In this document: positions 18,351 to 26,850 of the stretch, piece after piece
Layout: every line of letters begins with the position of its first letter
Position numbering within the stretch: the stretch's first letter is position 1
Assembly: GCF_006335145.1 (NCBI RefSeq)
Contig: NZ_VDMN01000007.1
Location: forward strand, 248,001-312,000
Direction: 5' to 3'
From: Aliirhizobium smilacinae
GTDB taxonomy: Bacteria > Pseudomonadota > Alphaproteobacteria > Rhizobiales > Rhizobiaceae
DNA length: 64,000 bases
Notes under the pieces: generated by a model
The model's database searches: none
What the model saw: only the letters and a program-made list of their open reading frames with translations
What the model was told of the DNA's origin: nothing
Program-made: the position numbers and the translations under genes

Positions 18351-19376
18351 TTAAAGCTTGCGCACGTCAACTGACATCGCCGCGGCGACGGTCAGACGGT
18401 TGACGAGCGGCAGCTTGAAGGGCGCAGCATCGATCTCAAACACATCACCTTCTTCGGTCTTGATGCCGTGCGAGACGGACAGCGTGGCCGTACCGAAGAA
18501 ATGAACGTGCAGGTCGCCCGGCGCGCGGAAGATGTCGTATTTGAAGTTATGGTATTCGAGATTGGCTATCGAGTGCGACATGTTGGCCTCGCCCGACAGG
18601 AAAGGCTTTTCGAAGATCACTTCGGCGCCGCGACGGATACGCGAAGTACCTTCCACATGATCCGGCAGATCGCCGACCAGAAGTTCCGGGCCGAGCGACG
18701 CCTGGCGCAGCTTGGAATGGGCGAGCCAGAGATAGTTGCCCTTCTCGGTCACGTGATCGGAAAACTCGTTGGCGAGACAGAAACCGACGCGGAAAGGTGT
18801 GCCGTCAGGACCGATCAGATAGATACCCGCAAGTTCCGGCTCTTCACCGCCATCGAGAGCGAAGGAAGGTGACTCGAGATCCGAACCGGTGGATTTAAGC
18901 TGCGAGCCATTGCCCTTGTAGAACCATTCCGGCTGTGCGCCGACCTGTCCTGGGAGAGGCTTGCCGCCCTCGACACCCGACAGGAACATGCGCATGGAAT
19001 CGGTCGGCTTGTCTTCGGCCTGAGCTGCCTTGTGCATCTTGTCGCGACCATCGGCGGAGCCGAGATGCGTCAGGCCTGTACCGGCGACGACGAAATGGGC
19101 AGGATCGGGATGCGAGATCGGCAGACCGACGCGGCCTTCGCGTGCTGCAGCCTCTACGTCGATGTCGGCAGCGTAACCGAGCGCTTCGATCTGCGCTGCA
19201 AGGCTGCGGCCGGCGGCAATCGCCTGCGTCGCAAGATCGTAGGTCGAGGTCACGCCATTGACGATACGGCCGGAACCCTGGCCTTCCCACGCAACAACCT
19301 TGACCGCGCCCGCATCATCAGCAATCTGCAGAATTCTCAGCATCGATATCGTCATCCAATTTGTCTGAACTGACAT
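18351..19376 (-). CDS. gguC: GguC/AraD1-family protein, likely L-2-keto-3-deoxyarabonate dehydratase
   Basis: A 341-residue protein of the GguC/AraD1 group in the fumarylacetoacetate-hydrolase superfamily. It has GTGLTHLGSADGRDKMH near residue 110 and an acidic metal-site region later. In Agrobacterium gguC lies with chvE-gguAB. Related AraD1 enzymes dehydrate 2-keto-3-deoxy-L-arabonate to alpha-ketoglutarate semialdehyde. ATG 19376 is chosen because GGAGG precedes it at good spacing; an ATG at 19394 lacks this. Here it is the first gene of the leftward unit rather than the last, as in Agrobacterium. The last pathway enzyme, semialdehyde dehydrogenase, is not in the window. Confidence 0.82.
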   Translation of the reverse strand: MSVQTNWMTISMLRILQIADDAGAVKVVAWEGQGSGRIVNGVTSTYDLATQAIAAGRSLAAQIEALGYAADIDVEAAAREGRVGLPISHPDPAHFVVAGTGLTHLGSADGRDKMHKAAQAEDKPTDSMRMFLSGVEGGKPLPGQVGAQPEWFYKGNGSQLKSTGSDLESPSFALDGGEEPELAGIYLIGPDGTPFRVGFCLANEFSDHVTEKGNYLWLAHSKLRQASLGPELLVGDLPDHVEGTSRIRRGAEVIFEKPFLSGEANMSHSIANLEYHNFKYDIFRAPGDLHVHFFGTATLSVSHGIKTEEGDVFEIDAAPFKLPLVNRLTVAAAMSVDVRKL

Positions 19377-19430
19377 GGCGCCTCCACAGGCCATGCCTTC
19401 CTCCCATCAGATCGCAGACCTGACGTCTTT

Positions 19431-19450
19431 CAAAAATACGACTATTGGAT
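19431..19450. promoter_or_regulatory. Candidate operator 1 in the divergent sugar promoter region
   Basis: Contains AATACGACTATT, an inverted AATA/TATT pair, 55 bases from the gguC start. It shares 9 of 12 positions with a second site at 19602-19613 near ytfQ. A FadR-type regulator encoded at the end of the ytfQ operon is a plausible binder. This is inference from repeat and position. Confidence 0.35.
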
Positions 19451-19599
19451 TTGCCGCGCGAATGTCAAGAATGTCTTTTTCCGTAAAGGTAAATCGGCAT
19501 TGGTCAATTTTTAGGCTATTGAATAAGGCGATACACGAGATTTGATAGAAATTCCGAGCACTTGATCGTTTTTTACGCAAGCTTCGAAATTGGGGGTTG

Positions 19600-19617
19600 C
19601 AAAAGTACTATTATATG
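19600..19617. promoter_or_regulatory. Candidate operator 2 upstream of ytfQ
   Basis: AAAAGTACTATT is a near-palindrome centred on AGTACT, about 50 bases before the ytfQ start and inside the likely promoter. It aligns with site 1 at 9 of 12 positions. One such site near each divergent start would suit a shared regulator. Confidence 0.35.
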
Positions 19618-19665
19618 CCAATCCTTGCCTCGCCAGTTTGCTTCATCATCTCTGGGAGGATTAAG

Positions 19666-20628
19666 ATGAAAAAAGCTCTCGTCGCGGCAACCGCTGCCGC
19701 TATTTTTGCCACTCTTGCATCCGGCGTTTCCGCAAAATCACTGACAGTCGGCTTCTCGCAGATCGGATCCGAATCCGGTTGGCGCGCCGCCGAAACGACG
19801 TTGACCAAGCAGCAAGCCGAAAAACGCGGCATTACGCTGAAATTTGCCGACGCTCAGCAGAAGCAGGAAAACCAGATCAAGGCGATCCGTGGCTTCATTG
19901 CCCAGGGCGTCGATGCGATCCTGATCGCACCCGTCGTTTCCACCGGCTGGGATGCCGTCCTGAAGGAAGCCAAGGAGGAAAAGATCCCGGTCATTCTGCT
20001 CGACCGCGAGATCGACAGCCCCAAAGATCTCTTCCTGACAGCCGTTACCTCCGACCAGGTCTATGAAGGCAAGGTCGCCGGCGAATGGCTCGCCAAGGAT
20101 GTCGGCTCCAAGGACTGTAAGGTCGTCGAGCTTCAGGGCACGACAGGCTCTTCGCCGGCCATCAACCGCAAGAAGGGTTTTGAGGAAGGCATCAAGGCCG
20201 CTTCCAACATCAAGATCGTCCGCTCTCAGACCGGCGACTTTACCCGCACCAAGGGTAAGGAAGTCATGGAGAGCTTCATCAAGGCTGAAGGCGGCGGCAA
20301 GGATATCTGCGCCGTCTACGCCCATAATGATGACATGGCCGTCGGCGCCATCCAGGCGATCAAGGAAGCCGGCCTGAAGCCGGGCACCGACATCAAGATC
20401 GTCTCGATCGACGCCGTGCCGGACATCTTCCAGGCCATGGCAAAGGGTGAAGCCAATGCCACGGTCGAGCTGACGCCGAACATGGCCGGCCCTGCCTTCG
20501 ATGCGCTCGAAGCCTATCTGAAGGACAAGAAAGAGCCGAAGAAGTGGATCCAGACGGAGTCCAAGCTCTACACCCAGAAGGACGATCCGATGAAGATCTA
20601 CGAGGCCAAGAAAGGTCTCGGTTACTGA
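19666..20628 (+). CDS. ytfQ: Galactofuranose/arabinofuranose-type sugar-binding protein (YtfQ-like)
   Basis: A 320-residue periplasmic binding protein with a signal peptide (MKKALVAATAAA..., cleavage after VSAK). The mature start LTVGFSQIGSESGWR is characteristic of YtfQ proteins, and the sugar-pocket segment AVYAHNDDMAVGA is present. E. coli YtfQ binds galactofuranose, and relatives take L-arabinofuranose. The ATG at 19666 has GGGAGGA five bases upstream; earlier in-frame starts lack a ribosome site and would spoil the signal peptide. It is first in the operon and separated from the ATPase gene by a strong hairpin, so it is probably made in excess. Confidence 0.9.
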   Translation: MKKALVAATAAAIFATLASGVSAKSLTVGFSQIGSESGWRAAETTLTKQQAEKRGITLKFADAQQKQENQIKAIRGFIAQGVDAILIAPVVSTGWDAVLKEAKEEKIPVILLDREIDSPKDLFLTAVTSDQVYEGKVAGEWLAKDVGSKDCKVVELQGTTGSSPAINRKKGFEEGIKAASNIKIVRSQTGDFTRTKGKEVMESFIKAEGGGKDICAVYAHNDDMAVGAIQAIKEAGLKPGTDIKIVSIDAVPDIFQAMAKGEANATVELTPNMAGPAFDALEAYLKDKKEPKKWIQTESKLYTQKDDPMKIYEAKKGLGY

Positions 20629-20668
20629 TCTCCCGCTGTCCGCATCACTGATGCGAACCTCACCAACG

Positions 20669-20696
20669 ACTGAAGCGGCAAAACTGCCGCTTCAGT
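20669..20696 (+). terminator. Intra-operon terminator/attenuator between ytfQ and ytfR
   Basis: Perfect 12-base stem ACTGAAGCGGCA/TGCCGCTTCAGT with an AAAC loop, 40 bases after the ytfQ stop. It is followed by TCCTTTGG, a poor T tract. This favours partial termination or mRNA-end protection of the binding-protein message. Confidence 0.65.
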
Positions 20697-20703
20697 TCCT
20701 TTG

Positions 20704-20805
20704 GAGCAATTCCAGCAAAACCGGGCACCGGTTTTTCGCGGCAGGATTTGCGCTGAAACAAAGAGATAGAGCCGTTTCGCGTTTCGAGGAAAGGCGGAAA
20801 TGCTC
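20704..20805. repeat. Rhizobial intergenic repeat element (~102 bp)
   Basis: A stretch with GAGCA/TGCTC ends, an internal AAACCGG..CCGGTTTT inverted repeat, and the phrase ACAAAGAGATAGAGC. It resembles a short dispersed element I recognise from Rhizobium and Agrobacterium intergenic regions. It sits between ytfQ and ytfR. No second copy was noticed in this window, so the call rests on recall of the family. Confidence 0.6.
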
Positions 20806-20823
20806 TGAATGCGGGATGAAGAC

Positions 20824-22350
20824 ATGTCAGTTCAACACGCTCTTCTCGAAGCCCGGGGTATCGGCAAATCCTTTTTCGGCATTCCGGCCCTCGATGAGGT
20901 CGATTTCACACTTCAAGGCGGCGAAATCCACGCCCTTCTCGGCGAAAACGGCGCCGGCAAATCGACACTGATCAAGATCCTGACCGGCGTCTATCGCCGA
21001 GACCGGGGTACGATCTATCTGCACGGCAACGAGGTTTCCCCCGACAGTGTCGCCGAGGCGCAGACGCTCGGCATCGGCACGGTCTATCAGGAGGTCAATC
21101 TTCTGGAGAACCTGACGGTCGCCGAAAACCTGTTTCTCGGCCGCCAGCCACGTCGCTTCGGCATGATCGACCGCCGCACCATGCGCGACCGGTCCAAAAC
21201 TCTGCTTCAAAGATACGGCCTTAATATCGATGTCGATGCGCTGCTCTCGTCCTTTTCCGTCGCCATCCGCCAGCTCATCGCGATTGCCCGTGCCGTCGAT
21301 CTTTCCGGCAAGGTTCTGGTTCTCGACGAACCGACGGCCAGTCTCGATGCGCATGAAGTGAAGGGCCTGTTCACTGTCCTGCGCCAGCTGCGCGAAGAAG
21401 GTGTCGGCATCGTCATCATCACCCATTTCCTCGATCAGGTTTACGAGATCGCCGACCGAGTCACCGTGCTGCGCAACGGCCGCCTTGTCGGAAGCCGCAC
21501 GATTTCCGAGCTGCCGCGTCTTGACCTGATCTCGATGATGCTCGGTCGAGAGCTGCAGCACATCACTCGCGATCATCAGGCGGAGCCGGAAACGGTCGAT
21601 GATCGCGGCGCGCCGTCCATTCAATTCCAGAACTACGGCAAGAAGGGCAGCGTCGCCCCCTTCGATCTCGACATCAGGCCGGGCGAGGTCGTCGGCATTG
21701 CGGGCCTGCTTGGTTCGGGCCGCAGCGAGACCGCCTTTCTGCTGTTCGGCATAGACCGCGCCGACAGCGGCACCGCCACGATCGACGGCGAGCAAGTCGC
21801 CATCACTTCGCCCGAAGCCGCGATCGCCAACCGTTTCGGTTTCTGTCCGGAGGAACGCAAGACGGACGGTATCGTCGGCGATCTTTCGGTTGCGGACAAT
21901 ATCGCGCTGGCGCTGCAGGCGCAGCGCGGCTGGATGCGGCTGATCTCGTCTTCCCACAAGCGGGAGCTGGCCGACAGCTTCATCAAGTCGCTCGACATCC
22001 GCCCCGCCGACCGCGAACGGCCGATAAAATTTCTCTCCGGCGGCAACCAGCAGAAGGCAATCCTCGCCCGCTGGCTGGTGACCGAGCCCCGGCTGCTCAT
22101 CCTCGACGAGCCGACCCGCGGCATCGATATAGGCGCCCATGCGGAAATCCTGAAAATGATCGAAAGGCTGTGTTCCGAGGGCATGTCGCTGGTTGTCATA
22201 TCCTCCGAGCTGGAGGAACTCACCGCCGTGGCGCACCGCGTCATCGTACTATCCGATCGCCGCCATGTGGCCGAACTTTCCGGTCGTCAGCTGACCACCG
22301 ACGGCATCATCCGGGCAATTGCCGGCACCGGCGAAACGGAGGCCGCGTGA
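20824..22350 (+). CDS. ytfR: Sugar ABC transporter ATPase (YtfR-like)
   Basis: A 508-residue double ABC ATPase. The first domain has Walker A GENGAGKST and Walker B VLVLDEPTAS, with a divergent signature (FSVAIRQL). The second has LSGGNQQK and LLILDEPTRGID with an altered Walker A (GLLGSGRSE), as in RbsA-class proteins. It powers the YtfT/YjfF permease pair. The ATG at 20824 follows GGATGA; an ATG at 20809 adds five residues and is an alternative. The stop overlaps the ytfT start (TGATG). Confidence 0.92.
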   Translation: MSVQHALLEARGIGKSFFGIPALDEVDFTLQGGEIHALLGENGAGKSTLIKILTGVYRRDRGTIYLHGNEVSPDSVAEAQTLGIGTVYQEVNLLENLTVAENLFLGRQPRRFGMIDRRTMRDRSKTLLQRYGLNIDVDALLSSFSVAIRQLIAIARAVDLSGKVLVLDEPTASLDAHEVKGLFTVLRQLREEGVGIVIITHFLDQVYEIADRVTVLRNGRLVGSRTISELPRLDLISMMLGRELQHITRDHQAEPETVDDRGAPSIQFQNYGKKGSVAPFDLDIRPGEVVGIAGLLGSGRSETAFLLFGIDRADSGTATIDGEQVAITSPEAAIANRFGFCPEERKTDGIVGDLSVADNIALALQAQRGWMRLISSSHKRELADSFIKSLDIRPADRERPIKFLSGGNQQKAILARWLVTEPRLLILDEPTRGIDIGAHAEILKMIERLCSEGMSLVVISSELEELTAVAHRVIVLSDRRHVAELSGRQLTTDGIIRAIAGTGETEAA

Positions 22351-23381
22351 TGAACTGGTTTACCCGCCGCCTGCGCCGATTGGCACCGCAGCTTGCCGCA
22401 CTGGCGATCATCCTCGGCGTTATCAGCCTTGTTGCGCCCGGCTTCCTGACGGTATCCGTCCAGAACGGACGGCTTTACGGCAGCCTGATCGACATTCTGG
22501 TTCGCGCAGCACCCGTCGCACTCCTGACGGTCGGCATGACACTGGTGATCGCGACACGCGGCATCGATCTTTCGATCGGCGCCGTTATCGCCATCTGCGG
22601 CGCTGTTGCCGCAACCCTGATCAGCGAGGGTTATCCGCTCCCGGTCGTGATCGCCGTTTCCCTCGGCGTCGGCATCGCCTGCGGATTGTGGAACGGTGTG
22701 CTCGTCGCAGTCCTCGATATCCAGCCGATCATCGCCACGCTCATCCTGATGGTGGCCGGCCGCGGCATCGCCCAGCTCATCACCGAAGGCGTCATCCTGA
22801 CGTTCAACGACGATACATTCTCGGCACTCGGTTCCGGCGCCCTGGCCGGCATCCCGATCCCCATTTATCTCTGGATCGGAACGGCACTCGCGATCGGCCT
22901 GCTGATACGCCGCACCGCGCTCGGTTTCCTGATCGAGGCGACCGGCATCAACCGTCGCGCTGCAAGCCTTGCCGGCGTGCGCGCCCGCTTCCTGCTTTTC
23001 TCGGCCTACGCCATTTCCGGTCTCTGCGCAGCCATCGCCGGCATGATCGTCACCGCCGACATCCGCGGCGCCGACGCCAACAATGCCGGCCTTTGGCTGG
23101 AACTCGACGCGATCCTCGCGGTCGTCGTCGGCGGCACCTCGCTCAACGGCGGTCGTTTCTCGATCACCGCATCGCTGATCGGCGCGCTGATCATCCAGTC
23201 GATCAATACCGGCATCCTCGTTTCGGGCTTTCCGCCGGAATTCAACCTGATCATCAAGGCCGGCATCATCATCGTGGTGCTGACGCTGCAATCGCCCGCA
23301 ATCGTCACCGTCTTCGGCTTCATCAAGGCCACGCGGCGGGGTGACAAGCTCAATCATGGTGCGAAGGAGGCGACCCGATGA
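22350..23381 (+). CDS. ytfT: Sugar ABC transporter permease (YtfT-like)
   Basis: A 343-residue BPD_transp_2 permease with about nine to ten membrane helices. It has the family segments ATRGIDLSIGAVIAI (~residue 75) and VVVGGTSLNGGRFS near the end. Translation is coupled to ytfR by a one-base overlap. Its stop overlaps the next permease by four bases. The two permeases are expected to form a heterodimer. Confidence 0.92.
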   Translation: MNWFTRRLRRLAPQLAALAIILGVISLVAPGFLTVSVQNGRLYGSLIDILVRAAPVALLTVGMTLVIATRGIDLSIGAVIAICGAVAATLISEGYPLPVVIAVSLGVGIACGLWNGVLVAVLDIQPIIATLILMVAGRGIAQLITEGVILTFNDDTFSALGSGALAGIPIPIYLWIGTALAIGLLIRRTALGFLIEATGINRRAASLAGVRARFLLFSAYAISGLCAAIAGMIVTADIRGADANNAGLWLELDAILAVVVGGTSLNGGRFSITASLIGALIIQSINTGILVSGFPPEFNLIIKAGIIIVVLTLQSPAIVTVFGFIKATRRGDKLNHGAKEATR

Positions 23382-24364
23382 TCCATGCCCGCAACCTGCC
23401 CTTCGTCACCACGCTGGCGATCTTCGTCATCGCCTACGGGCTTTGCGTCCTGCAGTTTCCCAACATGCTGTCGACGCGGGTAATCGGCAATCTTCTGACC
23501 GATAATGCCTTTCTCGGTATCGCGGCGGTCGGCATGACCTTTGTCATCCTGTCGGGCGGCATCGACCTTTCGGTCGGATCGGTGATTGCGTTTACCAGCG
23601 TCTTCGTTGCAGTGATGATCGGCTCCTTCGGCGTCCACCCATTGACCGCCTTCCTCGCAGCGCTGGTCATTTCGACCCTGTTCGGTTGCCTGATGGGCGC
23701 GATGATCCGCTATCTGCTCATCCCGCCCTTCGTGGTGACGCTGGCCGGCATGTTTCTCGCCCGCGGTGCGGCATATCTCGTTTCGACGCAATCGGTGCCG
23801 ATCACCCATGAATTCATCGACACCATGCTCGGCTTTTACATCCGTTTCCCCGGTGGCGGGCGGCTGACGCTTCTCGCCATGGTAATGCTGGTCGTGTTTG
23901 CCGTTGGCATCGTCGTCGCTTCGCGCACCCGCTTCGGCGCCAACGTCTATGCGATCGGCGGCAATATCCAGTCGGCCGAGCTGATGGGTGTGCCGGTGGG
24001 CGCGACGACGATCCGTATCTACGCTCTGTCCGGCTTCCTTTCGGGCCTCGCCGGCATCGTCTACACGCTCTACACGTCCTCCGGTTATTCGCTGGCGACG
24101 GTCGGTGTGGAACTCGATGCGATTGCCGCAGTGGTGATCGGCGGGACACTTCTGACCGGCGGCGTTGGACTGATCGCCGGTACATTCGTGGGCATCCTGC
24201 TACAGGGGCTGATCCAGACCTACATCGTCTTTGACGGGACACTGTCCTCGTGGTGGACGAAAATCGTCATCGGTATCCTGTTGTTCGTATTCATCGTGTT
24301 GCAGCGCACCATCATCTGGTATTCAGACCGCCGACTTGCAGTTCGACAATTGAAGGAAGTGTGA
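23378..24364 (+). CDS. yjfF: Sugar ABC transporter permease (YjfF-like)
   Basis: A 328-residue permease of the same family, with LSGGIDLSVGSVIAF (~residue 65) and AVVIGGTLLTGGVG late. It starts inside the ytfT stop (ATGA). Two distinct permeases after one binding protein and one ATPase is the arrangement of the E. coli ytfQRT-yjfF galactofuranose importer. Confidence 0.92.
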   Translation: MIHARNLPFVTTLAIFVIAYGLCVLQFPNMLSTRVIGNLLTDNAFLGIAAVGMTFVILSGGIDLSVGSVIAFTSVFVAVMIGSFGVHPLTAFLAALVISTLFGCLMGAMIRYLLIPPFVVTLAGMFLARGAAYLVSTQSVPITHEFIDTMLGFYIRFPGGGRLTLLAMVMLVVFAVGIVVASRTRFGANVYAIGGNIQSAELMGVPVGATTIRIYALSGFLSGLAGIVYTLYTSSGYSLATVGVELDAIAAVVIGGTLLTGGVGLIAGTFVGILLQGLIQTYIVFDGTLSSWWTKIVIGILLFVFIVLQRTIIWYSDRRLAVRQLKEV

Positions 24365-24366
24365 TT

Positions 24367-25149
24367 TTGGGTCTCCTGGAAACGACCATCAGCGGCCGGA
24401 AGCGGCGCGGCAACCACGCCCATGTGGTGGCCGAGCTCGGGCGCGGTATCGTCTCCGGCAAGATCCCAGAAGGCTCTCTTCTGCCCGGAGATGCCGAGCT
24501 TTCGGGCCGTTTCGGCGTATCACGCACGGTGCTGCGCGAGGCAATGAAGACGCTGTCCGCCAAACGGCTGATCGAGGCCAAGGCCAAGGTTGGCACCCGC
24601 GTGCTGCCCCGCGAAAGCTGGAATTTCTTTGATTCGGATGTACTTGGCTGGCGCTTCGAAGCCGGGCTGGATTTCGAATTCATCGAACACCTGGCCGAAA
24701 TCCGTCTGGCGCTTGAACCTGCCGCAGCCTCGGCAGCGGCAGCCCGTGCCACAAGCGACGATATCGTCGCGCTCTATACGATCGCCGCCAAATTCGACAA
24801 TCTCAACCATACGCCGGAAACGGTCGCCCAGGTGGATCTCGAATTTCATCTCGCCATTGCCCGTATGTCCGGCAACCCTTTCATGCGCTCGGCAAGCGCG
24901 CTGATCGAGGCAGCGCTTGCAATTTCCTTCCAGCTGTCATCGCCTGCCGCTTCGCCTGAAACGATCGACGAGGTGGCGACAAATCACCTGCGGATCGTCC
25001 ACGCCATCGCTTCGCGCGATCCGGCCAAGGCGATGTCGGCGATGCGGCATGTAATCGAGATCGGCAAGAGCCGTATCCGCGCTTCGCTCCGCGGCGTCGA
25101 TCGCAACGCAGTCGATGTCCGCCATGCCGTCACCGTCGACAACAACTGA
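24367..25149 (+). CDS. GntR-family regulator of the FadR/FCD type
   Basis: A 260-residue regulator. Residues ~20-85 form a winged helix-turn-helix (GDAELSGRFGVSRTVLREAMKTLSAK). The rest is an all-helical FCD ligand domain with metal-site histidines (LEFHLAIAR, NHLRIVHAI, MRHVIEIG). It resembles DgoR-like regulators of sugar-acid use. The start is taken as TTG 24367, two bases after the yjfF stop, with AGGAAG upstream; no ATG fits. As the last gene of the importer operon it probably represses this operon and possibly the divergent arabinose unit, with a sugar acid as inducer. That role is inferred. Confidence 0.82.
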   Translation: MGLLETTISGRKRRGNHAHVVAELGRGIVSGKIPEGSLLPGDAELSGRFGVSRTVLREAMKTLSAKRLIEAKAKVGTRVLPRESWNFFDSDVLGWRFEAGLDFEFIEHLAEIRLALEPAAASAAAARATSDDIVALYTIAAKFDNLNHTPETVAQVDLEFHLAIARMSGNPFMRSASALIEAALAISFQLSSPAASPETIDEVATNHLRIVHAIASRDPAKAMSAMRHVIEIGKSRIRASLRGVDRNAVDVRHAVTVDNN

Positions 25150-25189
25150 GCACCACATCGTGTCGAGCGGAGCTTGCGACAGCAATAGT

Positions 25190-25204
25190 TGACTTCATAA
25201 GTCA
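25190..25204. promoter_or_regulatory. IRO box (TGA-N9-TCA) for iron regulator RirA
   Basis: TGACTTCATAAGTCA is an exact TGA-N9-TCA, the rhizobial iron-responsive motif, and also a perfect TGACTT/AAGTCA inverted repeat. It lies 46 bases before the start of the siderophore-interacting protein gene, where it would repress transcription in iron-replete cells. The match and context are strong; binding is inferred. Confidence 0.65.
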
Positions 25205-25250
25205 TGAATGATCTTAGTCCGGCAAGAACACAGATATTCCGGACCGCCCC

Positions 25251-26210
25251 ATGCTCCACCAGACCCGAGGCCGCATTACCCGTGACAACGGCGCAGCAAT
25301 CGATGCGCTGAAAAAACGTGCCGCCGAATGGGAAGTGCCGCTGACGCAGGAGGCCGCCGGTTTCTGCTTCCATGTCTGGAATTCCAAGGCAACGCTCTAT
25401 CCGGACGAAACCGGGGTGACGATCGAGATCTCCTCGCCCGAGCAGCGCCTGCTGCAGACATTACAGGGCAGCCTGACCGAGCTTTTCGAGGAATGCCTGC
25501 TCTGCCCGAAATGGGATGAAGTGGCCGAAGGCGCGCTGGCGCCCGGCATGTCGCTGATGCAGGTGGCCTCGGTGACCAAACGCTCGCCGGGCTTCACCCG
25601 CGTACGTCTGGAAGGACATGATGCGGAACGCTTCGGAGCGGGCAACTACCATTTCCGCCTTCTCATTCCTCGCCGAGGCCGCCCGCCCTGCTGGCCACGC
25701 ATCGCCGCATCCGGCCGCACCGTCTGGCCGGAGGGCGACGACGCCCTGCACAGGCCCGTCTACACCACCGTCGCCCATGGCCAGGACTGGATCGAGTTCG
25801 ACATCTTCGAACACCAAGGCAGCCCGACATCCGCCTGGGTCGCGGAAGATCCGACCGACAGGACGATCGGCATCATCGGGCCTGGCGGCGGCGGGTGCCC
25901 CGATAGCCAGAACCTTTTCCTGTTTGGCGACGAGACCGCCCTGCCGGCGATCATCCGCATGCTCCAGGAGGCGAAAGGCGAGGTCCGGGCATTCGTCCGG
26001 GCGCGCCGCGACGATCTCTGCGAGCTTGCCGCCGATGACAGGGTGTCAGGCGTTGCAGATCTGATGCCAGCGCTGCAGGCTCTTGAACTTGGCGATGGCG
26101 CCCATGTATGGTTTGCCGGACATGCCGATCAAGCCCGCGCGGCCCGCACATATCTGACCGGCCAAGGCTTGCAGAAGCGCGATTTCATCGCCGCGGCCTA
26201 CTGGAGTTAA
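25251..26210 (+). CDS. Siderophore-interacting protein (ViuB/SIP-type ferric reductase) with DUF2218 N-terminus
   Basis: A 319-residue cytosolic protein. Residues ~10-90 match DUF2218. From ~100 comes an FAD-binding domain (SPGFTRVRLEGHDAERF, GNYHFRLLIP), then a SIP/NAD-binding domain (LFLFGDETALPAIIRML). The end HVWFAGHADQARAARTYL..KRDFIAAAYW is typical of the family. Such proteins reduce iron from imported siderophores. No siderophore uptake genes adjoin it. Its iron box supports iron-limited expression. The ribosome site before the ATG is weak. Confidence 0.9.
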   Translation: MLHQTRGRITRDNGAAIDALKKRAAEWEVPLTQEAAGFCFHVWNSKATLYPDETGVTIEISSPEQRLLQTLQGSLTELFEECLLCPKWDEVAEGALAPGMSLMQVASVTKRSPGFTRVRLEGHDAERFGAGNYHFRLLIPRRGRPPCWPRIAASGRTVWPEGDDALHRPVYTTVAHGQDWIEFDIFEHQGSPTSAWVAEDPTDRTIGIIGPGGGGCPDSQNLFLFGDETALPAIIRMLQEAKGEVRAFVRARRDDLCELAADDRVSGVADLMPALQALELGDGAHVWFAGHADQARAARTYLTGQGLQKRDFIAAAYWS

Positions 26211-26543
26211 TTGGAAACGGCAGCTTTCCACCTCTACCGAAGGTAGTTCAGCATTGGCTCAACAGCTTTGCCTATACATGTCGGCGGCGCGCGGAGCCCC
26301 TGCATGCCCCACAAAATTAACGGTATATTAAGGTATTCTAATACCCTTAAGCCTATGAAATCATCGAATTAACCTTACCGCGTAACCTCGCTTGGCATTC
26401 GCGCTTGCTCAAATTCGAAAAAATGAGCACTTTTCAAGAAATAAGAGCGATTACCGTGCTGATGCTTCCATCAGCAGACATCATAGCAATGTCGCGGACG
26501 CTCTTTAGTGTGAACTTCGTAGTCGAATAATTGAGGTGCGGGC
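26211..26543. other. AT-richer intergenic region with a 23-bp inverted repeat
   Basis: 333 bases between the SIP gene and a small conserved gene. At 26328-26350 TTAAGGTATT and AATACCCTTAA form an inverted repeat with one bulge and a CT loop. The following ~190 bases are AT-richer than the surroundings and probably carry the promoter of the small gene. No RNA gene was recognised. Confidence 0.45.
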
Positions 26544-26780
26544 ATGACTTATGAATCCGCCAGACTGATGTCTGAGGCGATCACTATTTCTTCGACGGCA
26601 ATTCTTTCGTCCTTGATCGACACATTGGTCGAAAAAGGCGTTCTGACTGTGGACGAGGAAAAAGAGGTTTATCTCTCTGCGATGGACAAGATCAGCGAAG
26701 TCGCCGGCGATGATGAAGAGGGCACGCACGAACTGGCCCGCGAACTCATCGAACAGCAGCTTGCCGATCGCGAAGCCTAA
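26544..26780 (+). CDS. Small conserved hypothetical protein (78 aa)
   Basis: A 78-residue acidic, mostly helical protein without membrane segments. The middle (SSLIDTLVEKGVLTVDEEKEVYLSA) looks like an amphipathic helix pair, and the end is charged. Similar short proteins occur in rhizobia without a known role. GAGGTGCGGGC precedes the ATG, supporting translation. It stands alone, tail-to-tail with the membrane protein at 26851. Confidence 0.65.
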   Translation: MTYESARLMSEAITISSTAILSSLIDTLVEKGVLTVDEEKEVYLSAMDKISEVAGDDEEGTHELARELIEQQLADREA

Positions 26781-26850
26781 GCCGTCAGGCCGAAGGCCTT
26801 GACGTCTCGACCACCGAAATCTCCCGCCCCGGCGGAAGTTTTCGAAAAAA

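Noticed and set aside
20827..22236. A 469-codon leftward frame inside ytfR
   Set aside because: ytfR carries intact ABC motifs on the other strand; this frame shows no family features.
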